From assembly GCF_030718205.1 (NCBI RefSeq), contig NZ_JAUZQF010000014.1, positions 1-64,000 on the forward strand: 64,000 nucleotides of DNA. Reading direction: 5' to 3'. The notes under the pieces are model-generated. The model was not told where the DNA came from and did no database searches. It worked only from the letters and a program-made list of their open reading frames with translations. The stretch is from Nonomuraea turcica. GTDB taxonomy: Bacteria; Actinomycetota; Actinomycetes; Streptosporangiales; Streptosporangiaceae. This document shows positions 47,798 to 57,407 of this stretch, in pieces. Position numbers and translations under genes: made by a program. The first letter of the stretch is position 1, and each line of letters begins with the position of its first letter.

Positions 47798-48294
47798 CGC
47801 GCCACCCCCGTGACCGTGCCGGCGATCGCGCTGACGATGTTGACGTAGGCACCGCACCTGCACAGATTGCCGCTCATCCGCTCCCTGATCTCCGCGGGCG
47901 TCAGATCGGGGTCGACCAGGATGTCCTCGGTGACGGCGCTCGGCCCGGGCTCGCCGAGCATGCCGGTCGCCGAGCAGAGCTGCCCCGGCGTGCAGTAACC
48001 GCACTGGAACGCGTCGTGCTCGATGAACGCCGCCTGCAGCGGATGCAGCTCGTCACCGCGGGCCAGGCCCTCGACGGTGGTGATCTCCGAGCCCTCCATC
48101 GCGACCGCCAGCGCCAGGCAGGAGTTGGCCCGCCGCCCGTCGATGAGCACCGTGCAGGCCCCGCACTGGCCGTGGTCGCACCCTTTCTTCGCGCCGATCA
48201 GCCCCAGCCGTTCGCGCAGCAGGTCGAGCAGCGACATCCGGGGGTCCACGTCCACCGCGCGCGGGACGCCGTTGACCTGAAGGGTGATGTTCAT
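47794..48294 (-). CDS. Molybdenum hydroxylase, 2Fe-2S small subunit
   Basis: A protein of 166 residues. N-terminal plant-type cluster motif GCDHGQCGACTVLIDG with a later NSC, and C-terminal cluster motif CGYCTPGQ...NLCRCGAY. First gene of the operon; electrons pass from the molybdenum site through this subunit to FAD. No Moco maturation gene is in view. Confidence 0.93.
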   Translation of the reverse strand: MNITLQVNGVPRAVDVDPRMSLLDLLRERLGLIGAKKGCDHGQCGACTVLIDGRRANSCLALAVAMEGSEITTVEGLARGDELHPLQAAFIEHDAFQCGYCTPGQLCSATGMLGEPGPSAVTEDILVDPDLTPAEIRERMSGNLCRCGAYVNIVSAIAGTVTGVAR

Positions 48295-48433
48295 GGCGCT
48301 TCGACTACCCGGCCTCCTCACGAGACAACCTCTGACCGCGGTAAAGCCAGATCGGCTATTCGTCCGGATACGTCCGTTTTGTGGTGGCAGTGGCGGGTAG
48401 CCGAGCCCCATGAGCGGGGCGATCGAGGAGCAG

Positions 48434-49549
48434 ATGGCCGAGCCGGCGGCGATATTGACCGTCAACGCCGGTTCGTCGAGCCTGCGCCTCGATCTGGTGC
48501 AGGGCGGGAGCGTGCTGGACAGCGCGCACGCCGAGCGCGCAGTCGATCCCGGCACGGCCAGGGACGAGGTGTCGGCCTTCCTCGGCGGGCATTTCGACCG
48601 CGACATCCGGGCGGTGGCGCACCGGCTGGTGCACGGCGGCGAGATCGTGCGGACCGCGACGGTGGCCGACGACGAGACCGTGGCGGCGCTGCGTGAGGTG
48701 AGGAGTCTGGCGCCGCTGCACCTGCCGCCCTCGCTGGCGCTGCTGGCGGCGGCCCGCGAGGAGCTGCCTGCCGTGCCGCACGTGTTGTGCCCGGACACCG
48801 CTTTCCACGCCGGCCTGCCGACGGCGGCCGCCACGTACGCCCTGCCGCGGGAGTGGCGCGAGCGGCACGGCCTGCGTCGTTACGGCTTCCACGGCCTGTC
48901 CTACGCGTGGGCCGCCGACCGGGTGGCCGAGTTGCTCGGCCGGCCCGTGGCCGAGCTGGAGCTGGTGCTGGCGCACCTGGGCGGCGGGTGCTCGGTGTGC
49001 GCGGTCTCGGGCGGGCGCAGCCTGGACACCTCGATGGGGTTCACGCCGCTGGACGGCGTGCCGATGAGCAAACGCTCGGGCAGCGTCGATCCCGGCATGC
49101 TGGTGTGGTTGTTGTCCGAGGGCCACCTGTCGCTGGAGGAGCTGGGCGAAGGACTGGAACGGCGATCCGGGCTGCTGGGCCTGTCGGACGGCCGGTCGGG
49201 GGACACCAGAGACCTGGTCGCCGCCGAGCGGGACGGGGACGAGGCGGCCGCGCTCGCGCTGAGCGTGTTCGCCCACCGGGTGAGCAGGGAGATCGCCGCC
49301 GTGGCCACGTCGCTCAGCCGCATCGACGCGCTGGTGTTCACCGGGGAGATCGGCTGGGACCAGCCCGAGGTGCGCGAGGCGGTGTGCCGCCGCCTCGGCC
49401 TGCTCGGGGTTCAGCCGCCCGCCGGCGGCAACCGTCACGAGGACGGCCCGGTCAGCGCGTACGGCGTCCCTGTCATGGTGGTCCAGGTGCGGGAGGAGCT
49501 CCAGCTCGCCCGCGAATGCCTCCAAGTGCTCGCGGAGGAGGAGGAATGA
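48434..49549 (+). CDS. Acetate/propionate kinase family protein (AckA-like)
   Basis: A protein of 371 residues, ASKHA fold. VNAGSSSLRLDLV, HRLVHGG, CPDTAFHA (catalytic Asp), RRYGFHGLSYAWAA, LAHLGGGCSVCAV and DTSMGFTPLDGVPMSKRSGSVDPG match AckA, with the catalytic Arg in KRSG; GEIGWDQ replaces the usual GGIGEN. Length is slightly short (about 400 usual). The ATG at 48434 follows GAGGAG by 4 nt; an in-frame ATG 24 nt earlier is weaker. No phosphotransacetylase is adjacent; it is coupled (ATGA) to the erythromycin-esterase-like gene. Confidence 0.87.
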   Translation: MAEPAAILTVNAGSSSLRLDLVQGGSVLDSAHAERAVDPGTARDEVSAFLGGHFDRDIRAVAHRLVHGGEIVRTATVADDETVAALREVRSLAPLHLPPSLALLAAAREELPAVPHVLCPDTAFHAGLPTAAATYALPREWRERHGLRRYGFHGLSYAWAADRVAELLGRPVAELELVLAHLGGGCSVCAVSGGRSLDTSMGFTPLDGVPMSKRSGSVDPGMLVWLLSEGHLSLEELGEGLERRSGLLGLSDGRSGDTRDLVAAERDGDEAAALALSVFAHRVSREIAAVATSLSRIDALVFTGEIGWDQPEVREAVCRRLGLLGVQPPAGGNRHEDGPVSAYGVPVMVVQVREELQLARECLQVLAEEEE

Positions 49550-50802
49550 CGAGCATCGACGAGGTGCGGAGCTCCGCTCTGCCGCTGACCCGCACCGACG
49601 ACCTCGACCCGCTGCTCGAACGCATCGGCGACGCCCGGTTCGTGCTGATCGGCGAGGCCAGCCACGGAACGCACGACTTCTACGCCTGGCGGTGCGACCT
49701 GACCCGCCGGCTGATCGAGGAGAAGGAGTTCACCTTCATCGGAGTCGAAGGGGACTGGCCCGACTGCGAACGGGTCAACCAGGCCGTCACCGCCGACACC
49801 GACCCGTTCGAGGCCCTGTACGGCTTCGCCCGTTGGCCGACGTTCATGTGGGCCAACCACGAGGTCGTGGACTTCTGCCGCTGGCTGCGGCTCTGGAACG
49901 CCAAACTGCCGCACCCCGAGCGCTGCGGCTTCTACGGGCTCGACGTCTACAGCCTGTGGGACTCGCTGCGCGCCGTACGCCATTACGCCGCCGCCCACCT
50001 GCCCGCGCAACTGGAGGCGGTGACGGACGCCCTGCACTGCTTCGAGTCCTACGGGCACGACCCGCAGCAGTACGGCCTGGCCACCCGGCTGGTGCCGGAC
50101 ACCTGCGAGGACGAGGTCGTGAACCTGCTCGCCGCGGTGCGCAGGGCGGCGCCCGAAGACCTCGGCGTGCGGCAGAACGCCGAGATCGTGGCCGGCGCCG
50201 AACGCTACTACCGGGCCATGGTCCGCGGCGGGCCCGAGTCCTGGAACGTCAGGGACGTGCACATGGCCGACAGCCTGGACCGGCTGGCGAGCATGCGCGG
50301 CCCCAAGGGGATCGTGTGGGCGCACAACACGCACGTCGGCGACGCCCGCGCCACGGACATGGCGGCGGCCGGGATGACCAATCTGGGACAGCTCGCCCGC
50401 GAACGGCACGGCGACGCCGTGGTGCTCGTGGGCTTCGGCAGCCACCGCGGTTCGGTGGTGGCCGCGGACCGGTGGGGCGCGCAGCATCACGTCATGCCGG
50501 TGCCGGCCGCGCGCCCGGCGTCCCTGGAGGCGCTGCTGCACGAGGCGGACCTGCCCGACGGCCGGGCGCTGTTCGTCGTGCCCGCCGGCTCCAGGCCGAT
50601 GTGGTACGACGAGCCCATGGGGCACCGGGCCATCGGCGTGGTGTACCACCCGGAGCGGGAGCGCTGGGCGAACTACGTGCCGACGGTCGTGGGCCGCCGC
50701 TATGACGCCTTCATCTGGCTGGAGCACACCAAGGCGCTGCATCCGCTGCACGGCGAGCCGTGGGGCGACCTCGAGCCGGAGACCTATCCGACCGCCATGT
50801 GA
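49546..50802 (+). CDS. Erythromycin-esterase-like protein
   Basis: A protein of 418 residues. IGEASHGTHDFYAWR (EASHG motif) with the following ED/W residues (GVEGDWPDCERVN), then MRGPKGIVWAHNTHVGDAR holding the H-x-x-H-x-x-D-like site of the EreA/Ere-B/SuccH family. These are metal-independent hydrolases. Substrates in chromosomal members are mostly unknown; macrolide resistance should not be assumed. Coupled to the acetate-kinase-like gene by ATGA. Confidence 0.85.
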   Translation: MTSIDEVRSSALPLTRTDDLDPLLERIGDARFVLIGEASHGTHDFYAWRCDLTRRLIEEKEFTFIGVEGDWPDCERVNQAVTADTDPFEALYGFARWPTFMWANHEVVDFCRWLRLWNAKLPHPERCGFYGLDVYSLWDSLRAVRHYAAAHLPAQLEAVTDALHCFESYGHDPQQYGLATRLVPDTCEDEVVNLLAAVRRAAPEDLGVRQNAEIVAGAERYYRAMVRGGPESWNVRDVHMADSLDRLASMRGPKGIVWAHNTHVGDARATDMAAAGMTNLGQLARERHGDAVVLVGFGSHRGSVVAADRWGAQHHVMPVPAARPASLEALLHEADLPDGRALFVVPAGSRPMWYDEPMGHRAIGVVYHPERERWANYVPTVVGRRYDAFIWLEHTKALHPLHGEPWGDLEPETYPTAM

Positions 50803-50808
50803 TGCCGT

Positions 50809-52971
50809 TTGTCGGTCGCGGGTGGTTTGATCTCTGCTGTGGAGGCGTCGGTCGAGCAGCTCGTCTACGTCCGGGAGGACGAATACACCGTCGCGCGCAT
50901 GAGCGCCGACGGCATGGCCGATTTCGTGGCCACGGGGCGGGCCCTGGCCGGGGTGCAGCCGGGCGAGACGCTGCGGATCTTCGGCGACTGGAGCCGGCAT
51001 CCGCGTTACGGCCGGCGGTTCGCGGTCACCGGCTGTGAGCGGGTGACGCCGTCGTCGGTGCGGGCGATCCGCATCTACCTGGGGTCGGGGCTGGTCAGGG
51101 GGATCGGGCCGCGGCTGGCGTACGCGATCGTCGACCACTTCGGCGAGGCCACGCTCAAGGTCATCGACACCGAGCCGCAGCGGCTCACCGAGGTCGTCAA
51201 CATCGGGCCGCTGCGGCAGGCGCAGATAGTCGAGGCGTGGCGCGAGCAGAAGGCGATCGCGGCGCTGATGGTGACGCTGCAGGGGCTCGGGGTCAGCCCG
51301 CTGCTCGCGGCCAAGATCTACCAGGCGTTCGGCCAGGACGCCGACGAGGTGCTCGCCACGGACCCCTACCGGCTGATCGGGCGGGTGAGGGGCATCGCCT
51401 TCCGCATCGCCGACCGGATCGCGCTGCAGGCAGGCGTGCCCGAGCGCAGCCCCCAGCGGGTCAAGGCGGCGCTGCTCGACCGGCTGGAGGCGGCCGCCAC
51501 CCGCGACGGGCACTGTTATCTGCCGGTGCCCACGCTGGTCGCTCAGGCGGCGGAGCTGATCGAGCAGGAGCAGGACCTGGTGCGGCCGATGCTGGACGCG
51601 CTCGTCGCCGAGCGCCGGCTGGTCGTCGAGACCTCGCCGGAGCAGCCGGGGCAGATGGTCGCCTACGCCAAGCACGTGCACGCCCGCGAGGGCGCGCTCG
51701 CCGCCCAGCTGGCACGGCTCGCGCAGGCGCGTTCGACGCTGCCGCTGCGCTCCTTCCACGAGGACCCCACGCTGCACGACGATCAGCGCGCGGCCGTCAC
51801 CATGGCGCTGACCAGCACCGTTTCGATCATCACCGGCGGACCCGGGTGCGGCAAGAGCCACACGGTGAAGGCCATCGCGACCATCGTCAGGGCGGGAGGC
51901 GGCACGGTCACCCTCACCGCCCCGACCGGCAAGGCGGCCAAACGCCTGTCCGAGCTGACCGGGCTGCCGGCCATGACCGTGCACCGCATGCTCGCCCAGC
52001 AGCCCGACCCGGACCCGGAGACGCTCTTCGACGAGCGGCCGTCGCAGGCCGACCTCATCGTCGTCGACGAGGCGTCCATGCTCGACCTGCACCTGGCCAC
52101 CCGGCTGGCCGCCGCCGTCCCGGCGGGCAGCCACCTGCTGCTCATCGGCGACAGCGACCAGCTGCCCAGCATCGGGGCCGGCGACGTGCTGGCCGACCTG
52201 CTGCGGGTGCCGGAGATCGCGCGGGTCCAGCTCACCCACGTCTTCCGCCAGTCGGGCGGCAGCGGCATCATCGACGCCGCCTACCGCATCCGCGCCGGCC
52301 GCATGCCGGCGACGCCGGGACGAGGCGGGTTCTGGTTCGAAGAGCTGGACGATCCCGAGCAGGTCGCCCGGCGCGTCGCCCACCTGGCCATGGTCGCGAT
52401 CCCGCGCAAACAAGGCGTCGAGCCCGGCCAGGTGCAGGTGCTGTGCCCGATGCGCAAGGGCGAGACGGGCGCCACCTCGCTCGGGCGGCTCATCCAGGAC
52501 CAGCTCAACCCGGCCGCCGACGACAAGCCCGAGCACTGGTCGGGGGCGACCGTGTTCCGGGTGGGCGACCGGGTCATGCCGATCCGCAACAACTACGACA
52601 AGGGCGTCTTCAACGGCGAGACCGGGACGGTCACGGACGTGGAGCCAGCCGAGCGCACGATCACCATCAGAACCGACGACGGGGAGAGCGTGCACTACGG
52701 GTTCGACGAGCTCGACGATCTGACCCACGCCTACGCGATCAGCGTGCACCGTTCGCAGGGCAGCGAATATCCGTTCGTGGTCGCGCCGATCGTCGCCGAG
52801 TCCGGCGGGATCATGCTGCGCCGCAAGCTCCTCTACACGCTGGTGACCCGGGCCAAGGCCTGGGTGGTGCTGGTGGGGCAGCGTGAGGCGCTGGAGCTGG
52901 CGGTGCACCGGGTGGGCCACCGCCGCAACACGGGCCTGGCGCGCCGCCTGTCCTTGGCCCTGGAGTCCTGA
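50809..52971 (+). CDS. recD2: RecD2-like SF1B helicase
   Basis: A protein of about 720 residues. An OB-like N-terminal and helix-hairpin-helix region (GSGLVRGIGPRLAYAIVDHFG; LTEVVNIGPLRQAQIVEAW) precedes the SF1 core: motif I GGPGCGKSHT (about 344), TLTAPTGKAAKRL, VVDEASMLD (II), LIGDSDQLPSIGAGDVL (III), VQLTHVFRQ (IV), and C-terminal ISVHRSQGSEYPFV and YTLVTRAKAWVVLVG (VI). RecD2 unwinds DNA 5' to 3' without RecBC. The TTG at 50809 is likely; TTG 50827 or GTG 50839 are alternatives. Confidence 0.9.
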   Translation: MSVAGGLISAVEASVEQLVYVREDEYTVARMSADGMADFVATGRALAGVQPGETLRIFGDWSRHPRYGRRFAVTGCERVTPSSVRAIRIYLGSGLVRGIGPRLAYAIVDHFGEATLKVIDTEPQRLTEVVNIGPLRQAQIVEAWREQKAIAALMVTLQGLGVSPLLAAKIYQAFGQDADEVLATDPYRLIGRVRGIAFRIADRIALQAGVPERSPQRVKAALLDRLEAAATRDGHCYLPVPTLVAQAAELIEQEQDLVRPMLDALVAERRLVVETSPEQPGQMVAYAKHVHAREGALAAQLARLAQARSTLPLRSFHEDPTLHDDQRAAVTMALTSTVSIITGGPGCGKSHTVKAIATIVRAGGGTVTLTAPTGKAAKRLSELTGLPAMTVHRMLAQQPDPDPETLFDERPSQADLIVVDEASMLDLHLATRLAAAVPAGSHLLLIGDSDQLPSIGAGDVLADLLRVPEIARVQLTHVFRQSGGSGIIDAAYRIRAGRMPATPGRGGFWFEELDDPEQVARRVAHLAMVAIPRKQGVEPGQVQVLCPMRKGETGATSLGRLIQDQLNPAADDKPEHWSGATVFRVGDRVMPIRNNYDKGVFNGETGTVTDVEPAERTITIRTDDGESVHYGFDELDDLTHAYAISVHRSQGSEYPFVVAPIVAESGGIMLRRKLLYTLVTRAKAWVVLVGQREALELAVHRVGHRRNTGLARRLSLALES

Positions 52972-52986
52972 CCCCTGCGTGAACGC

Positions 52987-54036
52987 CTAGAAGACGGCGC
53001 TGTCCTCGACGTACCGGCGGAGGTCGGCCAGGTGCATCAGCCAGCCCGCGCGGTGCTGCGCGGCCAGGGCCGCGCCGTCCGGCAGCGCCCCCCAGCCCGT
53101 GTGCAGGATCCGGACCATCGTGGAGCCGCCGATCTCCGTGAGCTGGATCTCGGCCCGGGTCGCGGCCGACCAGCCCTCGTCCGCCCACGACAAGACCAGC
53201 AGATGATCGGCGACGACCTCGATCACCTTTCCGCTCGTGCGCGCCTGCCGCCCGCCGTCGTCGGTCCAGCGCTCCTCGAACCGTCCGCCGGCGGTCGCGT
53301 CGAGGTCGAGGTGACCCCACCAGCCGGCCCGGATCTCGGCGATGACGATCGCCTGCCACACGTCCCGTGCCGGCGCGACGATCGCGATCGACTCGTCGAC
53401 CAAGGGTTCCTTCCGCTGCTCGCCCATGGTGGTCATCCTGCCGATGGCCGGCCGGTCCGGCAGGCCCTCCTGGGGCGTGGCCGTCGCCTGCGCGGACGCC
53501 GATCGGACCGTCTCATCGACCAGCAGCCCGGCCTCCTGCAGGATCAGCTGGACGATCTCCTCCAGTGGGCTGCTCTCGCCGATGATCGTCTCGTGCACGT
53601 CCGGCAGGACGTCCCCCTTGACATACCACTGCAGCATCTCCTCCGGGCCGAACCGGGCGCGCTGCGGCCGGGTCTCGTGCCGGCGCAGCGTCTCCTCCCA
53701 GGAGACGTCGAGGTAGTAGCAGAGCGTCCTGCCGCGGTGGTCGCGGCACAACGCCTGAAGCGTCTGCCCGTAACGGCTGCCGGCGAGGATGCCTTCCAAG
53801 ATCACGTGGTAGCCGGCGTCCAGGGCGTGCCGGCACATCACGTCCAGGAGGCCGATGTTCACACCGCCCGGCCGGTCCAGCTCGCGGAGTATGTCGCGAC
53901 GGACCACGTCCTGGCTGATCACGGCCATGCCCCGGCGGCCGTAGGCCTCCCGCACGGCGTGTGCCACGGTGGATTTGCCCGAACCGGAGTTGCCGCGGAT
54001 GACGATGAGGGTCGTGTCCTGTGATCCGGTGAGCAC
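52987..54036 (-). CDS. Fusion: P-loop kinase and SRPBCC (AHSA1-like) domain
   Basis: A protein of 349 residues. The N-terminal ~190 residues are an AAA_33/UMP-kinase-like P-loop domain (RGNSGSGKSTVAH, VILEGILAGSRYGQTL, YYLDVSWEETLRRHETRP). A linker (ASAQATATPQEGLPDRP) leads to an SRPBCC domain from about 205 (LVDESIAIVAPARDVWQAI; RFEERWTDDGG; DGAALAAQHRAGWLMHLADLRRYVE) of the AHSA1 type. No stop codon separates the parts. A stand-alone SRPBCC start (ATG within RMTTMGEQRKE) exists internally. Function unknown. Confidence 0.8.
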   Translation of the reverse strand: MLTGSQDTTLIVIRGNSGSGKSTVAHAVREAYGRRGMAVISQDVVRRDILRELDRPGGVNIGLLDVMCRHALDAGYHVILEGILAGSRYGQTLQALCRDHRGRTLCYYLDVSWEETLRRHETRPQRARFGPEEMLQWYVKGDVLPDVHETIIGESSPLEEIVQLILQEAGLLVDETVRSASAQATATPQEGLPDRPAIGRMTTMGEQRKEPLVDESIAIVAPARDVWQAIVIAEIRAGWWGHLDLDATAGGRFEERWTDDGGRQARTSGKVIEVVADHLLVLSWADEGWSAATRAEIQLTEIGGSTMVRILHTGWGALPDGAALAAQHRAGWLMHLADLRRYVEDSAVF

Positions 54037-54106
54037 GGGACGACGGTACCGAATCAGGACGAGCGGTGGTGGGGGCTTACCGAATCCCGCTCGATCGGCC
54101 GGCGCG

Positions 54107-54526
54107 TCAGCCGGCTCCCTGGACGCGGTGGGCCACCTCGTCGGCCAGGCGGTCGAGGGAGCGGTCGAGCAGCTCGCGGACCTCGTCGGCCCGGGGTCCC
54201 GAGTCCGGTTCGTCGAGCAGGGAGATGTGGACGGTCACCTCGCTGGTCCCGCTCGCCGAGTCCGCCACCTGCAGCCAGCCGGCGTAGTCGGGGTGGTCAC
54301 GGCCGCCCCACTCCACCCGCAGTTGCTCCTCCGAGGCGCGGAACAGCCCCTCGTGCGTTCCCTCGCCGGGCACCAGGTCGCCGTCCGCCTCGACCGTGCC
54401 GGGGCCGGCGTCGGTGACGTGCAGGCCCCGGGGCAGCCAGCGGTCCATGACCGCGACGTCGGACGCGACGCCGTACACGATCGTGCTGGTGGCCGGCATC
54501 CCGCGCGTCGCCTCGAACTCAGCCAC
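54107..54526 (-). CDS. SRPBCC-family protein
   Basis: A protein of 139 residues, START/Bet-v-1-like: MPATSTIVYGVASDVAVMDRWLP then a beta-rich segment with SASGTSEVTVHISLLDEPD and a long C-terminal helix (VRELLDRSLDRLADEVAHRV). The family binds hydrophobic ligands or modifies stress responses. Starts at GTG (54526), with AAGGGGGACG upstream. It lies 70 bp downstream of nothing on its strand; the kinase-SRPBCC fusion is next on the same strand. Confidence 0.75.
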   Translation of the reverse strand: MAEFEATRGMPATSTIVYGVASDVAVMDRWLPRGLHVTDAGPGTVEADGDLVPGEGTHEGLFRASEEQLRVEWGGRDHPDYAGWLQVADSASGTSEVTVHISLLDEPDSGPRADEVRELLDRSLDRLADEVAHRVQGAG

Positions 54527-54666
54527 GTCCGTCCCCCTTCTCATCGCCCGGCCCGGGCCAATGGTGGCGCCGTACCCGTGTGATCTGATCGCAAACCGCG
54601 GCCGTCCTGTCGGCGTTCCCCGCTACGGTTTGCGGTGGCGGGAAGCATGAGGAGGGGAGCAGAGCG

Positions 54667-56211
54667 ATGGCCGAGCTGCCGCGAGTGCCGCCGGAGATGT
54701 TCCGGTTCACCACCACGGAGAGGGCGGATCTGCATACCGCCGTGCTCTACGCCTTCGGGGAGGCCAACGAGCGGCTGGAGACGGCGCTCACCCTTGACGA
54801 GGTGCGGGAGCGGCTGCGGAGCGTGGGGTGGTACGCGCCGATCGCCGAGCAGGATCTGGCCGGCACGCTCAAGCAGCTCGTGGGGTGGCGGCTGCTGGAC
54901 GTGATCTTCAATCACGCCGGCAGCTTCGCCACGGCCGAGGAGTACGAGCGGAAAAACCTGCAATATTCGCTGACCAAGCGCGGCGAGGCGGCCTTCGCCG
55001 GAGTGCAGCACGCGATGGCGATGCTGGCCTCGGCGGGGGCGCTGCAGACCGCGGTGCTGGATGCCATCGCCGACCGGCTGGGGGAGCTCGAAGAGCTGCT
55101 TGGGGACCCCGACCCGAGCCGTAACCGGCGCATCTTCACCAGCCTGCAGGAGCTCGAGGCGCATCTGGACGGGCTGCGCACCAACACCAAGCAGTTCAAC
55201 GGGGAGCTGCAGCGGCTGCTGCGCGTCGAGGGGACGGATCTCACGACGTTCCACGAGGTCAAGGCCGCCACGGTGGCTTATCTGCAGGAGTTCGTGACCA
55301 ATCTGGAGCAGCGGGCGGACGTCATCGCCGCCGCGCTGAGCGGGGTCGCCCGGCACGGAGTGAGCGTGGTGCACGCACGGGCGCTCGACGGGGCCGACCT
55401 GCCGGCGATGCCAGGAGTCGATCACGCCACGCCGTGGCTGGCGGTCCGGGCGGCGCGGTGGGAGGGGCTGCGGCTCTGGTTCGCCCCCGAAGACGGGGGC
55501 GTCCCGCGAGTGCGGCAGCTGCACCATGTGGCGCGGCGGGCCATCGTGTCGTTGCTGCAGGTGCTCGACCGGATCACCGACTCGCGCCGGCGCTCCTCCA
55601 GCGCCGCGGCCGACTTCCGCACCCTGGCCCGCTGGTTCGCCACGGCGGCGGGCGAGGAGGACGCGCACCGGCTGTGGGACGCGGCCTTCGGGCTCGGGCC
55701 GGCCAGGCACGCGCATCTCGGTCACGCCGATGCCGAGCTCATCCCGGCCGGAGTGCCGTGGGCGGAGGCCGAGCCGGTCGAGGTGTCGGCATTGCTGCGG
55801 TCGCGGGGACGCACCGAGCGGATGGGCCGCACGGGGAGAGTGCGTGATGTGGTGGCGTTGCGGGCCGAGCGGCGGGCCAGGGCGGAGAAGGAGCGGGCCG
55901 AGCTGGAGGCCGCCTGGTCGGCGCTCGCCACGACCGGGGCGATGCGGCTGTCGCAGCTGGGGGAGCTCGACCACGACACCTTCGGCCGGCTGCTCGACCT
56001 GCTGGGGCGGGCCCTGGCCGAGCGGCCGGACTCGACCGGGTTTCGGCGGGCCGTGACCTCGGACGGACGGGTGGAGATCGTGCTCCGGGCCCCGGAGGAC
56101 GGGGCGGTCGCGGTGGTGCGCACCTCGGAGGGATGGTTCAGGGGGCCCGACTACCTCATCGACATCCGCTCGCTCAGGCTGGGCGCGCGCGCCGGGGCGG
56201 TGGGCGCGTGA
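54667..56211 (+). CDS. jetA: Wadjet type II component JetA (kleisin-like, TIGR02677/DUF2397)
   Basis: A protein of 514 residues. It is mostly helical with winged-helix-like ends: MFRFTTTERADLHTAVLYAFGEANERLETALTLDEVRERL, then KNLQYSLTKRGEAAF, then LDAIADRLGELEELL. This is the MukF-like subunit that links the two JetC heads. Start at ATG after GGAGGGGAGCAGAGCG. Its GTGA overlap with jetB, and gene order, show the four-gene defence operon that compacts and cuts invading circular plasmids in known type II systems. Confidence 0.9.
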   Translation: MAELPRVPPEMFRFTTTERADLHTAVLYAFGEANERLETALTLDEVRERLRSVGWYAPIAEQDLAGTLKQLVGWRLLDVIFNHAGSFATAEEYERKNLQYSLTKRGEAAFAGVQHAMAMLASAGALQTAVLDAIADRLGELEELLGDPDPSRNRRIFTSLQELEAHLDGLRTNTKQFNGELQRLLRVEGTDLTTFHEVKAATVAYLQEFVTNLEQRADVIAAALSGVARHGVSVVHARALDGADLPAMPGVDHATPWLAVRAARWEGLRLWFAPEDGGVPRVRQLHHVARRAIVSLLQVLDRITDSRRRSSSAAADFRTLARWFATAAGEEDAHRLWDAAFGLGPARHAHLGHADAELIPAGVPWAEAEPVEVSALLRSRGRTERMGRTGRVRDVVALRAERRARAEKERAELEAAWSALATTGAMRLSQLGELDHDTFGRLLDLLGRALAERPDSTGFRRAVTSDGRVEIVLRAPEDGAVAVVRTSEGWFRGPDYLIDIRSLRLGARAGAVGA

Positions 56212-57407
56212 GCACTCTCGCCAACCAGCTCGTCCGGGCCGAGAAAGAGGAGATCGCGCGGGCGATCAGGACGCTCCTCGGCCGGCCGCTGGTGTCCCTG
56301 CACGACGATCCGGCCGCGTTCGACCTGATCAGGAAACGGCGGCAGCCGCTCACTCAGTGGTTCGACTACTTCTGCGGGTGGCGGCTGGTCGTGGAGCCGC
56401 GTCAGGGCTACGCCCGCCTGGTCAAGGTCAGGTCCGAGGCGAGCGCGACCCGGCCCGCCCGGCGGCGGCGCACGACGCGGGCGCCGTTCGATCGCCGCCG
56501 CTACACGCTGCTGTGCCTGTGCGCGGCCGAGCTGCTCACCTCACCGGTCACCACGATCGGGATGCTGGCCCAGCGCGTGGTGCAGGCGGCCGGGGTCGAG
56601 CCGGGAGTGCCGGCGTTCGACCCGGTCAGGGGCGAGGAGAGGGCGGCTTTCGTGGACGCGCTCAAACTGCTCGAGCACTACGGGGCGGTCACGGCGATGG
56701 ACGGGACGACCGACTCCTACCTGGACGACGAGGACGCCAAAGTGCTCTACCGGGTCGACACCACCCGCGTGATCAGGCTGCTGGCCGCGCCGGTGCCCCC
56801 GTCCCGGATCGCGGCGGCGGGACAGGGCGCCGACCTCGCCGCGCTCACCGCGGAGACCCGCTACGGCGGCGACGAGCCCACCGAGACCCAGCGCAACCTG
56901 TGGGCCAGGCACTCGATCATCCGCCGCCTGCTCGACGAGCCCGTCGTCTACCGCGAGGAGCTGACGCCCGCCCAGTCCGCGTACGCGGCCTCGCTCACCG
57001 GCCGCCAGATCATCCGCCGCGCCGCCGAGGAGGCGGGTTTCGTGCTGGAGGAACGCGCGGAGGGTTTCCTGCTCGTCGACTCCGACTCCACCGCCACGGA
57101 CGCCAGGTTCCCCGACGACTCCAGCCATGCCAAGGTCGCCGCCCTCCTCCTGCTCGACCTGCTGGTCTCCGCCGGCCCCGTGACCGCGGCCCGGCTCGAC
57201 GCCGAGGCCGCCGGCCTGCTGCGCCGCTTCCCCCAATGGGCCAAGGCCTACCAGTCGGACGGCGGCGGGCCGCGGCTGGCCGCCGACGCGCTGGAGGCGC
57301 TCATGCTGTTCGGGCTGGCCCGCCGCACCGGTGACCAGGTCGCCGCCCTGCCGGCCGCCGCACGCTACCGGGTCGATCGCGGCACGGACCTCGTGGAGGA
57401 CGAATGA
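56208..57407 (+). CDS. jetB: Wadjet type II component JetB (TIGR02678/DUF2398)
   Basis: A protein of 399 residues, the MukE-like partner. Winged-helix features: RYTLLCLCAAELLTSPVTTIGMLAQRV; LLDEPVVYREELTPAQSAY; KVAALLLLDLLVSAGPVTAARLDAEAAGLLRRF. The GTG at 56208 overlaps the jetA stop, and its own stop overlaps jetC ATG. Confidence 0.9.
   Translation: MSTLANQLVRAEKEEIARAIRTLLGRPLVSLHDDPAAFDLIRKRRQPLTQWFDYFCGWRLVVEPRQGYARLVKVRSEASATRPARRRRTTRAPFDRRRYTLLCLCAAELLTSPVTTIGMLAQRVVQAAGVEPGVPAFDPVRGEERAAFVDALKLLEHYGAVTAMDGTTDSYLDDEDAKVLYRVDTTRVIRLLAAPVPPSRIAAAGQGADLAALTAETRYGGDEPTETQRNLWARHSIIRRLLDEPVVYREELTPAQSAYAASLTGRQIIRRAAEEAGFVLEERAEGFLLVDSDSTATDARFPDDSSHAKVAALLLLDLLVSAGPVTAARLDAEAAGLLRRFPQWAKAYQSDGGGPRLAADALEALMLFGLARRTGDQVAALPAAARYRVDRGTDLVEDE

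Noticed and set aside
49546..50802. Macrolide resistance gene
   Set aside because: Chromosomal family members are diverse and nothing here indicates macrolide as substrate.
49435..52920. A 1161-codon minus-strand open frame opposite the Ere-like and RecD2 genes
   Set aside because: No recognisable domain, and real genes with full motifs lie on the plus strand.
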